A stretch of 64,000 nucleotides of DNA from Streptomyces formicae (GTDB lineage Bacteria > Actinomycetota > Actinomycetes > Streptomycetales > Streptomycetaceae). Position numbers and translations under genes: made by a program. A model generated the notes under the pieces. The model was not told the DNA's origin, made no database searches, and was given only the letters and a program-made list of their open reading frames with translations. Location of the stretch: contig NZ_CP022685.1 of the NCBI RefSeq assembly GCF_002556545.1, forward strand, positions 2,790,001-2,854,000, given 5' to 3'. The number at the start of each line of letters is the position of its first letter. Position 1 is the stretch's first letter. Below are positions 51,536 through 59,761 of this stretch, piece by piece.

Positions 51536-53259
51536 GCGCCGAACACCTCCCGGTACTCCGGGCGTTCCCACAGTTCCTCGTGGGTGCCCACCGCCCGGAT
51601 CCGGCCCTCGTGGAGCCAGGCCACCGCGTCCGCGCGGGCCGCCGTCGCGGCCCGGTGGGCGATGATCAGGCGGCTGCGGTGCGGGGTGTGGTGGAGCAGC
51701 GCGTCGGCGATGTGGTGTTCGGTGACCGTGTCCAGGCTGGACATGGCGTCGTCCAGGATCAGCAGCCGCCCGCCGCGCGCGAACGCCCGTGCCAGACCGA
51801 GGCGTTGGGACTCGCCGCCGGAGAGCGGCGCCTGTCCGCAAGGGGTGGCGTAGCCGTCGGGGAGGCGGGTGATGAAGGTGTCGGCGCGGGCGGCGCGGGC
51901 CGCCTCGCGGATCCGTCCCGGCGTCGGACGCGGGGCGCCGAGGCCGATCGTGTCCTCCAGGGTCGTCCCCAGCAGCGCGGGCCGCTCGAAGGCGTAGCCG
52001 ACCTCGCGGCGCAGCTCCTGCCTGCCGAGCGAGCGCAGCGGGACCCCGTCGAGGCGCACCTCCCCCTCGTCGGGGTCGGCGAGCCGCCCGGCGAGCGCGG
52101 CGAGCAGCGATTTGCCCGCGCCCGAGCGGCCGACCACGGCGAGCGTGGTGCCCGCGGGCACCGTCAGGTCGACGCCGTCGAGGACGGTACGTCCGCCCCG
52201 GCTCGCCATGACGCCGCGCAGCTCCAACAGGCCGCCCTCGGGGGGCAGTTCTGCTTCGCCGTACGACGTCGGGGGTTCGGTGAGGACTTCCTCCAGGCGG
52301 CGGGCCGCGGCCCTGGCCCGCACCAGACCGCCCAACTGTCCCACGAGCATGCCGATCCCGGTGGCCAGCACCGCGTACCGGGACGCGGCGAGCAGGTCGC
52401 CGACCGAGATGCGGTGCCGGAGCAGCAGCAGCCCCGCGACCGCGGCGACCGCGATCTGCAACAGCGGCGCGACCGCGACGGCCTGCGCCTGGGAGCGGCC
52501 CTGAAGGCGCCACATCCGCCGTCCCTGACGGCCGAGTTCGGGCAGTTCGCCGAGGACGCGCGCCGCCTCCTTGTCCTGCGTGTGCGCGGCGGCGACGGTG
52601 CGCGCCCCGCCGATCGCCTCGCTCAGGCGTCCCGCGATGTTCCCCTGGACCCGCTGGTAGCGCGCCACGCAGTCGGAGGAGACGCGCACGAAGGTCCGCA
52701 GGAGCAGGAAGAGCACGGGCGCGCCGACGAGGAACACCGCGGCGAGCCAGCCGTCGATGAGCGCGAGGGCCACCACGGCGCCGACGGGCGTGACCAGGGC
52801 GGCCAGGAGCGCGGCGAAGGTGGCGGGCGCGATGCCCGCGTGCGCCGCGTTGTCGATGAGGCGCGCCACCAGGTCGCCGTGGGCGAAGCGCGCGGTGGTG
52901 CGCGGTCCGACGGCGAGCACGTGTCCGGTGACGCGGCCGCGCAGCCAGGCGGTGGTGCGGGCGTTGGTGGTGCCGGTGAGGACGCCGTCGAGCGCGTCGA
53001 GGACGGCGCTCGCGGTGATCAGCGCGGCGCACGCGGCGATCCAGCGGGTGGCGTCGGCGTCAGCCGCGCCCGTCAGGTGTCCGGTCAGGACGGCGTCCAG
53101 GGCGCGGCCGATCGCGAGCGGCAGGAGCAGTCCCGCGCCCGCGCTCGCCAGGGCGCACAGCGCCAGGATCACGCAGCGGAGGGCGCTGTGGCGGGCGGCC
53201 GCGCCCAACAGGTGTGCGTCGTGGGTGGGTTGGTGCGGACGGGGGGTCGTCGTCGCCAT
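51532..53259 (-). CDS. ramA: ABC transporter, first half (RamA-like exporter)
   Basis: 575 aa from ATG. Six-helix membrane domain to about residue 310, then the ATPase: Walker A VVGRSGAGKSLLAALAG, Q-loop-like VGYAFERPALLG, signature PLSGGESQRLGLARAF and Walker B LLILDDAMSSLD, and H-loop IIAHRAATA. The Walker B Glu is Asp-Ala (DDAMSS), which suggests this half is not the main hydrolytic site. It forms a heterodimer with RamB. The gene follows ramS after a strong hairpin. Confidence 0.88.
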   Translation of the reverse strand: MATTTPRPHQPTHDAHLLGAAARHSALRCVILALCALASAGAGLLLPLAIGRALDAVLTGHLTGAADADATRWIAACAALITASAVLDALDGVLTGTTNARTTAWLRGRVTGHVLAVGPRTTARFAHGDLVARLIDNAAHAGIAPATFAALLAALVTPVGAVVALALIDGWLAAVFLVGAPVLFLLLRTFVRVSSDCVARYQRVQGNIAGRLSEAIGGARTVAAAHTQDKEAARVLGELPELGRQGRRMWRLQGRSQAQAVAVAPLLQIAVAAVAGLLLLRHRISVGDLLAASRYAVLATGIGMLVGQLGGLVRARAAARRLEEVLTEPPTSYGEAELPPEGGLLELRGVMASRGGRTVLDGVDLTVPAGTTLAVVGRSGAGKSLLAALAGRLADPDEGEVRLDGVPLRSLGRQELRREVGYAFERPALLGTTLEDTIGLGAPRPTPGRIREAARAARADTFITRLPDGYATPCGQAPLSGGESQRLGLARAFARGGRLLILDDAMSSLDTVTEHHIADALLHHTPHRSRLIIAHRAATAARADAVAWLHEGRIRAVGTHEELWERPEYREVFGA

Positions 53260-53306
53260 GCGGTCCGGGTCCTCGTCGCCTTCGTCGCGCAGGTCTCACA
53301 ACGGTC

Positions 53307-53343
53307 GGCCCGGGCGGGCCCCTCACGGGGCGCCGCCCGGGCC
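53307..53343 (-). terminator. ramS-ramA intergenic hairpin (attenuator)
   Basis: On the minus strand GGCCCGGGCGG pairs with CCGCCCGGGCC (11 bp), extended by a five-base helix beyond a one-base bulge, with a four-base loop. It has no T-run. It lies 33 bases after the ramS stop and 47 before ramA. Such partial terminators make the peptide message more abundant than the transporter message. Confidence 0.75.
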
Positions 53344-53375
53344 TTCAGACCGTGTCGGTCAGATGCGGCGAGGCA

Positions 53376-53501
53376 TCAGAGACACAGAACGATGCTCGCG
53401 TCGCTCCAGCACAGCAGGAGGCTGGCCACACTGCCGCCGCCACCGTGACCGCCACCGGTCAGCTCGTCGGATTCCATGCTCTGCAGGTCGAGAAGTGCCA
53501 T
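53376..53501 (-). CDS. ramS: Class III lanthipeptide precursor (RamS/AmfS-like)
   Basis: 41 aa: leader MALLDLQSMESDELTGGGHG then GGG, and core SVASLLLCWSDASIVLCL. The leader carries the L-L-D-L-Q motif recognised by LanKC enzymes. The core has two S-x2-S-x3-C units (S24-S27-C31 and S33-S36-C40), which give labionin or lanthionine rings as in SapB and AmfS. AGGGA lies about seven bases before the ATG. The product is expected to be a morphogenetic surfactant peptide of aerial hyphae. Confidence 0.9.
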   Translation of the reverse strand: MALLDLQSMESDELTGGGHGGGGSVASLLLCWSDASIVLCL

Positions 53502-53548
53502 GAACTTCCCTCTCTTTAGGGGGACTTGTGAGGTCCCTATGGGCGGTG

Positions 53549-56281
53549 TCACGACCCCGCGGTGTCGCGGGACCGGCTCTGGGGCCGCCGGATCGGCGGC
53601 AGGAAGGGGACGTGCGCTCCGGTGTCGCCGAGCGCGCTGGCGAGCGCGAGGAGGCAGCCCGCCGTCCCGGTGTTGAGGTCCATGGAGAGGCGCAGCATCT
53701 GGTTGCCGGGGAAGGCCAGTTGGCCCGCGTACGACATCGCGAACCAGCCGAGCTCCTCGATCTGCGCGGCCACGTCCTCGGGCGTGATGCCCGGCGTGGT
53801 GCTGCGGTTGACGTGCAGGAGCAGTCCTGCCCGCCCCTGGAAGAGGCCCGGCTGCACGCAGAAGCGGGAGCTCGCCGCGGCCAGGATGCCGGGACGTGCC
53901 GCCTCGAAGCGTTCGTCGTCGCGGTGCGCGAGGTAGTCGTCGATGACCATGCCGATGCCGACGCTGCCGTCGCCGAGGTAGGGCATGGTGCGCCAGCCCT
54001 CGTTCACGGCGAGGCTGCCGTCCCGCTTCTGGGTCACGCACTGGTCGAGGTCGGCACGCAGGGCGCGGGCCGCGAGGTCGAGGAGGGCGGGGTCGCCGCC
54101 TCGCTCGTACAGGCGCAGGAAGAGCAGGGCGGGCCCGGTGGCGCCGCGCAGCAGTCCGGCCCTGCGCCTGCCGTTCTTCGGCGGCTCTTCGGAGGCGAGC
54201 CGTTCGCCGAGCAGCTCGGCGGCGCGCAGCGCGTACTGGCCGAGCGTGCGCTCGCCGGTGCTCTCCGCGAGGGAGTCGAGGGCGAGGCCGACTCCGGCGA
54301 GGCCGCCGTACAGGTCGGAGGGGAGGCGCTGCCAGCGTTCCTGGAGGATGAGTTCCGTCAGGTCCAGCGCGCGCTCGCGGTGGCCGAGCCTGTCCAGGAC
54401 GTGGGCGATGCCCGCGAGTCCGTCGTGGAGTCCCAACGGGGTGCCCGCCGGGGCGGGTCGGCTGTGGTCGAGGAGCCAGCGCTCACCCTCCTCGTACCGT
54501 TCCGCGCCGCTCTCGGCGAGGGCGAGGAGGACACCGGCCGCGCCGTGCGCGAGGCCGAGCCCGCCGCCGTCGGCGAACTGCGCGATGTCGCCGGGGAAGA
54601 GCCGGTCGTCGCGCTCCGGGGTGGCGGACGCGAGGATGGCCTTGACCATCGAGTCGCGGCTGTAGGGCCAGTCGGCCGGGTCGACCAGCGGTGCGGCCAC
54701 CCGCGCCGCGGGCCCGGCGGCGCCGGTCGCGCCCCCCTTCGGGAGGCCGCTCTCCAGGGCCTCCGTGTCTCCCGCTCCGCGGACCGGCGCCCGCTCGTCC
54801 CCGTTGGCCCCGGGGGTCCCGCCGTCCCCGCCGGGTGCGCCACGCTCGATCTCGGCCACGGCCTCGGCCAGGAACTCGGCGGGCACGTCGGGGAATTCGG
54901 TGGCGATCACCTGCGCGAAGTGCGCGGCCTTACCCCGGTCGATGGAGAGCAGGGTGGTGATCGGCAGGAAGAGGGCGAGCCGCAGGCAGGCGAGTGCGTA
55001 GCGGTCGACGTCCACGCCCGTGCGGTCCGGCGGCGCGAGGAATCCGGGGTGCGCGACGATCTGGCGCCCCTCGTCGCCGACGGCCGCCGCGGCCTCGAAG
55101 TCGAGCAGCGAGACGGACTGTTCGTCGGGGGCGACCATGATGTTGAACAGGTGCAGGTCGTTGAAGACGACGCCCCGCTCGTGCACGGCGGTGACGGCTT
55201 CCTCGACGGCCCGGTGCATGCGCAGCGCCCAGGCCGTGTACTCCGATATGTCGGCGGCGTCGGGCTCGCTGGTGCACAGCGGATGCCGGTGCGCGAAGAA
55301 GGAGTTGAGGGTGGAGCCCTCCAGGAAGTCCATGACGAGGAAGCGGTGTTCGCCGAGGAGGAACCAGTCGCGCACCTCGGGCGCCACACCGAGCCCGGAG
55401 AGCTTCTGCAGGGCGTCCCGCTCGCGTTCGAGGCGGGCCACGGCGTCGGCGCCGTCGGAGGCGAGGCCCGCGTGCGGACGGCCCTCCTTGAGGACGACCT
55501 TGCTGCCGTCGCGGGTGTCGGTGCCCGCGTAGACCCCGCCGCCGTTGGAGAAGTGCAGCGCCTTCTCGATGCGGTACGGCAGGTCGCCGACGGTCGTCGT
55601 GTTGCGCGCGGCGAGCGCCGGTTCGAGGAAGTCGGGCAGCTTCACCCACGCGGGGACCTTGAAGGCGGGGCCCCGGTCGTCGGGCACGAGCTTGCCCTCG
55701 CCGTCCTCCACGGCGGGCACGAGGGTGCCCTTGCCGTCGTCGCACATGCGGCGGGTGAAGGCGCCGTACCTGACGTACAGCGGCCCCTGCTCCCAGCGCA
55801 GGTCGGTGAGGATGTACGGCCCTTCGAACCCTTCGAGGAGCTTGCCCAACTCATCGAGCAGCTCGTGCAGTTGGTTCTCGTCGGCCGGGTAGACGGTGGC
55901 GAACTTGCCGCTCATGTCACGGCCCGCGTACTTGCTGTTGCGCAGGTGCAGCAGGTGCTTGGCCGGCACGAACTTGAAGGGGACCGAGCGCGGCACGCAG
56001 TGGTCCCACACGAGGGCCGCGATCCGGTCGGCGTTCTCCAGGGTGGCGGAGACGTGGATCTTCCAGCCCTGCTGGGGCGTGGGGAGCGGGGCCCCGTCGT
56101 CGCCGATCGGGACGAGGGAGAACCAGTCACCGGCGCGTGCGGAGCGCCACCCTTCGGGCACCGGGCGCTGGGATACGGGGAACGCGCGGGCACCGCTTCG
56201 GGTGCCCGTGGACGACAGCCGGTCCGGGGTCTCGTAGAAGAATCTGTCGGCCAGACAGTAGACCTCGTACCGCTTGTCCAT
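53549..56281 (-). CDS. ramC: Class III lanthionine synthetase (RamC/LanKC)
   Basis: 910 aa. N-terminal lyase region (about 1-215) with FKFVPAKHLLHLRNSKYAGR. The kinase (about 225-490) has Lys in SKVVLKEGRPHAG, catalytic loop GVVFNDLHLFNIMV and Asp in SLLDFEAAAAVG. The cyclase (about 550-895) is a LanC-like toroid with GLAHGAAGVLLALAESG and YGGLAGVGLALDSLAEST. The zinc Cys-His ligands of class I/II LanC are absent, as expected for class III. It phosphorylates Ser of RamS, eliminates phosphate and forms labionin or lanthionine rings. The 47 bases to ramS put both in one operon. Confidence 0.92.
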   Translation of the reverse strand: MDKRYEVYCLADRFFYETPDRLSSTGTRSGARAFPVSQRPVPEGWRSARAGDWFSLVPIGDDGAPLPTPQQGWKIHVSATLENADRIAALVWDHCVPRSVPFKFVPAKHLLHLRNSKYAGRDMSGKFATVYPADENQLHELLDELGKLLEGFEGPYILTDLRWEQGPLYVRYGAFTRRMCDDGKGTLVPAVEDGEGKLVPDDRGPAFKVPAWVKLPDFLEPALAARNTTTVGDLPYRIEKALHFSNGGGVYAGTDTRDGSKVVLKEGRPHAGLASDGADAVARLERERDALQKLSGLGVAPEVRDWFLLGEHRFLVMDFLEGSTLNSFFAHRHPLCTSEPDAADISEYTAWALRMHRAVEEAVTAVHERGVVFNDLHLFNIMVAPDEQSVSLLDFEAAAAVGDEGRQIVAHPGFLAPPDRTGVDVDRYALACLRLALFLPITTLLSIDRGKAAHFAQVIATEFPDVPAEFLAEAVAEIERGAPGGDGGTPGANGDERAPVRGAGDTEALESGLPKGGATGAAGPAARVAAPLVDPADWPYSRDSMVKAILASATPERDDRLFPGDIAQFADGGGLGLAHGAAGVLLALAESGAERYEEGERWLLDHSRPAPAGTPLGLHDGLAGIAHVLDRLGHRERALDLTELILQERWQRLPSDLYGGLAGVGLALDSLAESTGERTLGQYALRAAELLGERLASEEPPKNGRRRAGLLRGATGPALLFLRLYERGGDPALLDLAARALRADLDQCVTQKRDGSLAVNEGWRTMPYLGDGSVGIGMVIDDYLAHRDDERFEAARPGILAAASSRFCVQPGLFQGRAGLLLHVNRSTTPGITPEDVAAQIEELGWFAMSYAGQLAFPGNQMLRLSMDLNTGTAGCLLALASALGDTGAHVPFLPPIRRPQSRSRDTAGS

Positions 56282-56522
56282 GGTGTCCCCTCCCTGCTCG
56301 GCGTGGCAGAGAGATTTCCAGGACGGAAACGGGCGGAACAGTAACGACTGTCACCAGATCACCATGCGGAACGCATGCGTAAAGTGGCGTTCGCCCTTGT
56401 TCGAGCACACAGAATATCCAGAGGATCGACACATGGCGATGCCCGCGTCGCGATGGTTCGAACTCGACGCGGGCATCGGGTGATTGAGGGGGCGAAGCCG
56501 CCCTCCGGGCTGGTCCTCAGGG
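56282..56522 (-). promoter_or_regulatory. ramC operon promoter region
   Basis: This region of about 240 bases carries the promoter of ramC-ramS-ramA-ramB and the end of the ferredoxin gene at its right. It is AT-richer between 56340 and 56430 than the flanking genes. Repeated GTTCG-like halves occur near 56398 and 56456, but I could not define a RamR site with confidence. Confidence 0.45.
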
Positions 56523-56756
56523 CTAGTCCTCCGGCGGGAAGACGACCTCTCCGCTGTCGGCGAGGGTGATCGTGATCGCCTCGACCGGGCAGCCCTCGGC
56601 GGCCTCGAGCACCTTCTCGTTGGCGTCGGTGTCGGGGTGGGTGGGATGCGACTGACGGGCGGTGTCGAGGGTGAAGCCGTCGGGCGCGGTGCCCACGCAC
56701 ATCCCGGAGCCGATGCAGACCGACCGGTCGACCTCGACGTGCCAGCGGTCCCCCAT
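56523..56756 (-). CDS. [3Fe-4S] ferredoxin
   Basis: 77 aa. Three cysteines, C14, C20 and C56, in VCIGSGMCVGTAPDGFTLD and EAAEGCPVEAITI, fit a single 3Fe-4S cluster as in cytochrome P450 ferredoxins. The ATG lies in TGATG with the ALDH stop, a one-base overlap. The pair is probably co-regulated by the KstR-like site upstream of ALDH. Its P450 or other partner is not in the window. Confidence 0.9.
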   Translation of the reverse strand: MGDRWHVEVDRSVCIGSGMCVGTAPDGFTLDTARQSHPTHPDTDANEKVLEAAEGCPVEAITITLADSGEVVFPPED

Positions 56757-58222
56757 CAGGCGCCACTCCCCTCGTATCCGGCGGGGAGGTGGATCATCTG
56801 GTGCTCGAAGTACTCGGCGTACCCCTCGGGCCCGAACTCCCGCCCCAGACCGGAGTTCTTGAAGCCCCCGAAGGGCCCGAGCATGTCGAGGCTGAAGGTG
56901 TTCACGGAGTACGTCCCGGTGCGCACCTGCCGTGCGACGTCGATGCCGCGCTCGACGTCGGCCGTCCACACGCTGCCGCTGAGCCCGTAGTCGGAGTCGT
57001 TGGCGATCTTCACCGCCTCGTCCTGTTCGCCGTACGGCAGGAGGCAGATGACGGGGCCGAAGATCTCCTCGCGGGCGACGCGCATGGAGTTGTCGACGCC
57101 GCCCAGGAGCGTCGGCTCGACGTACCACCCCTGATCGAGCCCGGCCGGGCGGCCGCCGCCCGCGAGGATCTTGGCGCCCTCCTCCTGGCCGATGCGGATG
57201 TAGTCCAGGGAGCGCTGCTGCTGCCTCTTGGCGACGAGCGGGCCCAGCTCGGTGGCGGGGTCGAGGGGGTCGCCGACCTTGAGGGCGGACGCGGCGGCGG
57301 CGAACGCCTCGGCGAACTCGTCGTAGCGGGTGCGCGGCACGAGGATGCGGGTCTGGGCCACGCACGCCTGGCCGTTGATCATCCAGGCGAAGGGGGTGAT
57401 GCCCGCGACGGCGGTGGCCGCGTCGGCGTCCGGCAGGATGACCGCGGCGGACTTGCCGCCGAGCTCCAGGGTGACCCGGGTGAGGTTGCGGGCCGCGACC
57501 TCCATGACGCGCTTGCCCGCCGCGACGGATCCGGTGAAGGAGACCTTGTCGACGCCGGGGTGCGCGACGAGGTACTCGCTGACCTCGCGGTCCGCGGAGA
57601 TGACGGAGAGGACGCCCTGCGGCAGCCCGGCCTCTGCGGCTATCTCGGCCAGGATGTAGGCGTCCAGGGGTGCCTCGGGCGAGGTCTTGAGGATCACCGG
57701 GCACCCGGCGAGCAGCGCGGGGGCGAGCTTGGCCGCGGCGGTGAACTGCGGGACGTTCCAGGGGACGACGGCCGCGACCACCCCCACCGGCTCGCGCCGC
57801 ACGAGGAGTTTCCCGAGGACGCCGTCGCGTGCCTCCTCGTAGGTGAAGTCGCGGGCCACCGTGATGGCCGCGTCCCACGCCATCATCGCGGCGAGCGCCT
57901 GCACCATCACGCTGGAGGTGTACGGGGTGCCGTTCTCCGAGCTGATGGCGCGGGCGATCTCCTCGTGGCGTACGGCGATCCCGTCCTTGATCTTGGTGAC
58001 GACCTCGATCCGCTCGTCCAGGGTCATGCGGCGCCAGGGCCCGTCGTCGAACGCCTTGCGGGCGGTGGCGACGGCGCGGTCCACGTCGGCGGGGGCCGCG
58101 TGCGGCACGCGGGCGAAGACCTTTCCGGTGTGCGGCGACACGACGTCGATGACGCCCTTGCCGAGCGGGTCCACCAACTCCCCGCCGATGAACAGCTGTC
58201 CGTGTTCCACGAGCTCGGTCAT
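56756..58222 (-). CDS. NAD(P)-dependent aldehyde dehydrogenase
   Basis: 488 aa from ATG after AGGAGG. ALDH signature sites: GVVAAVVPWNVPQFTAAAKL (cofactor), KVSFTGSVAAGKRVMEV, VTLELGGKSAAVILPDAD (catalytic Glu region), and the nucleophile Cys in INGQACVAQTR. GQA(C) rather than GQ(V/I)C is a minor variant. It oxidises an aldehyde to an acid, possibly a steroid side-chain or fatty aldehyde given the operator and neighbours. Confidence 0.9.
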   Translation of the reverse strand: MTELVEHGQLFIGGELVDPLGKGVIDVVSPHTGKVFARVPHAAPADVDRAVATARKAFDDGPWRRMTLDERIEVVTKIKDGIAVRHEEIARAISSENGTPYTSSVMVQALAAMMAWDAAITVARDFTYEEARDGVLGKLLVRREPVGVVAAVVPWNVPQFTAAAKLAPALLAGCPVILKTSPEAPLDAYILAEIAAEAGLPQGVLSVISADREVSEYLVAHPGVDKVSFTGSVAAGKRVMEVAARNLTRVTLELGGKSAAVILPDADAATAVAGITPFAWMINGQACVAQTRILVPRTRYDEFAEAFAAAASALKVGDPLDPATELGPLVAKRQQQRSLDYIRIGQEEGAKILAGGGRPAGLDQGWYVEPTLLGGVDNSMRVAREEIFGPVICLLPYGEQDEAVKIANDSDYGLSGSVWTADVERGIDVARQVRTGTYSVNTFSLDMLGPFGGFKNSGLGREFGPEGYAEYFEHQMIHLPAGYEGSGA

Positions 58223-58281
58223 GGCTGACTGCCTCCTGCGGAGCGCTTTCCGACACCGACTTCCTGACACTGTTTCAGAAC

Positions 58282-58295
58282 TGATACCAGTTCTA
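58282..58295. promoter_or_regulatory. KstR-like operator upstream of ALDH-ferredoxin
   Basis: On the minus strand TAGAACTGGTATCA differs from TnnAACnnGTTnnA at one fixed position (GTA for GTT). It lies 60 bases upstream of the ALDH start. A further half-site (CTGTTTCAG) lies just beside it. Confidence 0.6.
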
Positions 58296-58358
58296 GTTGG
58301 CGGAGTCCACGGAACGGACGCGCAACCGGCCGCCCATTCCGTCGACTTGGGCGACTAT

Positions 58359-58372
58359 TGAAACTAGTTCTA
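58359..58372. promoter_or_regulatory. KstR-type operator upstream of the MBL-fold gene
   Basis: TGAAACTAGTTCTA fits TnnAACnnGTTnnA at all fixed positions and lies 41 bases before ATG 58413. It is 64 bases from the ALDH site, so the divergent promoters are probably jointly repressed. Confidence 0.72.
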
Positions 58373-58412
58373 GTTATAGTGACGGCACCCGGCGACGAGA
58401 GACGAGGCCCTC

Positions 58413-59468
58413 ATGACCCCGCAGGTGACGGACCCGCCGGTGATCGAGCACGGCGGCGGCGTCTGGAGCATCAAGGTCCCGATCCCCGACAACCCCCTCG
58501 GCTTCACCCTCGTCCACCTCCTGGACACCGACCGCGGCGCCGTCCTCGTCGACACCGGCTGGGACGACCCGGCCTCCTGGCACACGCTGGCCGACGGGCT
58601 CGCCGCGTGCGGCGTCGCCGTCGCCGACGTGCACGGCGTGGTCATCACCCACCACCACCCCGACCACCACGGCCTGTCCGCGAAGGTCCGCGAGGCGTCG
58701 GGCGCGTGGATCGCGATGCACGAGGCGGACGCCTCCGTGGTGCGCCGCACCCGCTCCAACCCGCCCGAGCGGTGGTACGCCTACATGGCGGCGAAGCTCA
58801 CGGCCGCGGGCGCCCCCGAGGAGCACGTCGCGCCGCTGGTCCGCGCCGCCGAGGAGGGCCGCCCCAGGAGGCTCCCCGGCCTCGACCCCGCCCTGCCCGA
58901 CCGCGACATCGTCCCCGGCGAGCTCCTCGACCTGGCGGGCCGCCGCCTGCGGGCGATCTGGACCCCGGGCCACACCCCCGGCCACGTCTGCCTGCACCTG
59001 GAGGAGGACCACCCGGCCGGACTCAGGGGCAACGGCCGCCTCTTCTCCGGCGACCACCTGCTGCCCGGCATCACCCCGCACATCGGCCTGTACGAGGACC
59101 CCGACGACGCCACGGTCACCGATCCCCTCGGCGACTACCTCGACTCCCTGGAACGGGTGGCCCGCCTCGACCCGGCCGAGATCCTCCCCGCCCACCAGCA
59201 CGCCTTCACCGACGCCCCCGCCCGCGTCGGCTCGCTCGTCGCCCACCACGAGGAGCGCCTCACCGGGCTGGGCGCCCTCCTCGCCGAGCCCCGCACCGCC
59301 TGGCAGCTCGCCGAGCACATGGAGTGGAACCGGCCCTGGGCCGAGATCCCCTACGGCTCGCGCAACATCGCCGTATCGGAAGCGGAGGCCCATGTGCGGC
59401 GCCTGGTGAAGCTGGGCCGCGCCGAGGTCGTGCCGGGCGGCGACCCGGTGACGTACGTGGCGGTGTGA
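58413..59468 (+). CDS. MBL-fold metallo-hydrolase
   Basis: 351 aa. The metal site HHHPDHHG gives H-x-H-x-D-H, with further ligands in IWTPGHTPGHVC (His), LFSGDHLL (Asp) and ILPAHQHAF (His). The glyoxalase II-like C-terminal helices follow. The substrate could be a thioester; the family also includes lactonases and sulfatases. Control by the KstR-type site suggests a role in acyl-CoA or steroid metabolism. Confidence 0.87.
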   Translation: MTPQVTDPPVIEHGGGVWSIKVPIPDNPLGFTLVHLLDTDRGAVLVDTGWDDPASWHTLADGLAACGVAVADVHGVVITHHHPDHHGLSAKVREASGAWIAMHEADASVVRRTRSNPPERWYAYMAAKLTAAGAPEEHVAPLVRAAEEGRPRRLPGLDPALPDRDIVPGELLDLAGRRLRAIWTPGHTPGHVCLHLEEDHPAGLRGNGRLFSGDHLLPGITPHIGLYEDPDDATVTDPLGDYLDSLERVARLDPAEILPAHQHAFTDAPARVGSLVAHHEERLTGLGALLAEPRTAWQLAEHMEWNRPWAEIPYGSRNIAVSEAEAHVRRLVKLGRAEVVPGGDPVTYVAV

Positions 59469-59499
59469 ATCCCCGGGCGTGGATCCCGTGCCCGGCCGC

Positions 59500-59640
59500 T
59501 CCTGGTACGGGCCGGTAGAGTGGGCGCGTCGTCCTCACGCCCGTACAGGGGGAAGCCGGTGCGAATCCGGCGCTGACCCGCAGCCGTATGACCGCTTCCA
59601 GCGGAGAGCCGGAATGCCCGGTGCGGAACGTGACCGGCTC
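59500..59640 (+). ncRNA. Cobalamin (B12) riboswitch
   Basis: The B12 box reads AAGCCGGTGCGAATCCGG then CGCTGACCCGCAGCCGT (about 59552-59587), with GTACAGGG just before it. A downstream paired region (GAGCCGGAATGCCCGGTGCG) completes the core. The gene at 59762 starts about 120 bases further on, so control may be on transcription or translation; a terminator was not clearly seen. Exact ends are estimates. Confidence 0.88.
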
Positions 59641-59761
59641 GCTTCATCGGACCCCGATGAGCGGCACCGTCGAGGTATACGGAGCCGGAGCCGCCCGGAA
59701 GCCGTGCTCGCAACGGTCCGTGCCGCCCCGCTCCCCGCAGGGAGAGGCAACCCGCCGCATC
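59641..59761 (+). other. Riboswitch expression platform / leader
   Basis: These about 120 bases hold the platform between the B12 aptamer and the ATG at 59762. GGAGAGGC (about 59741-59748) may be the Shine-Dalgarno. Pairing alternatives with the aptamer were not resolved. Confidence 0.45.

Noticed and set aside
49658..53032. Minus-strand frame of 1124 codons joining ramB with its upstream region
   Set aside because: Only the part from GTG 51535 is RamB. The upstream part is a shadow of ramA in another frame.
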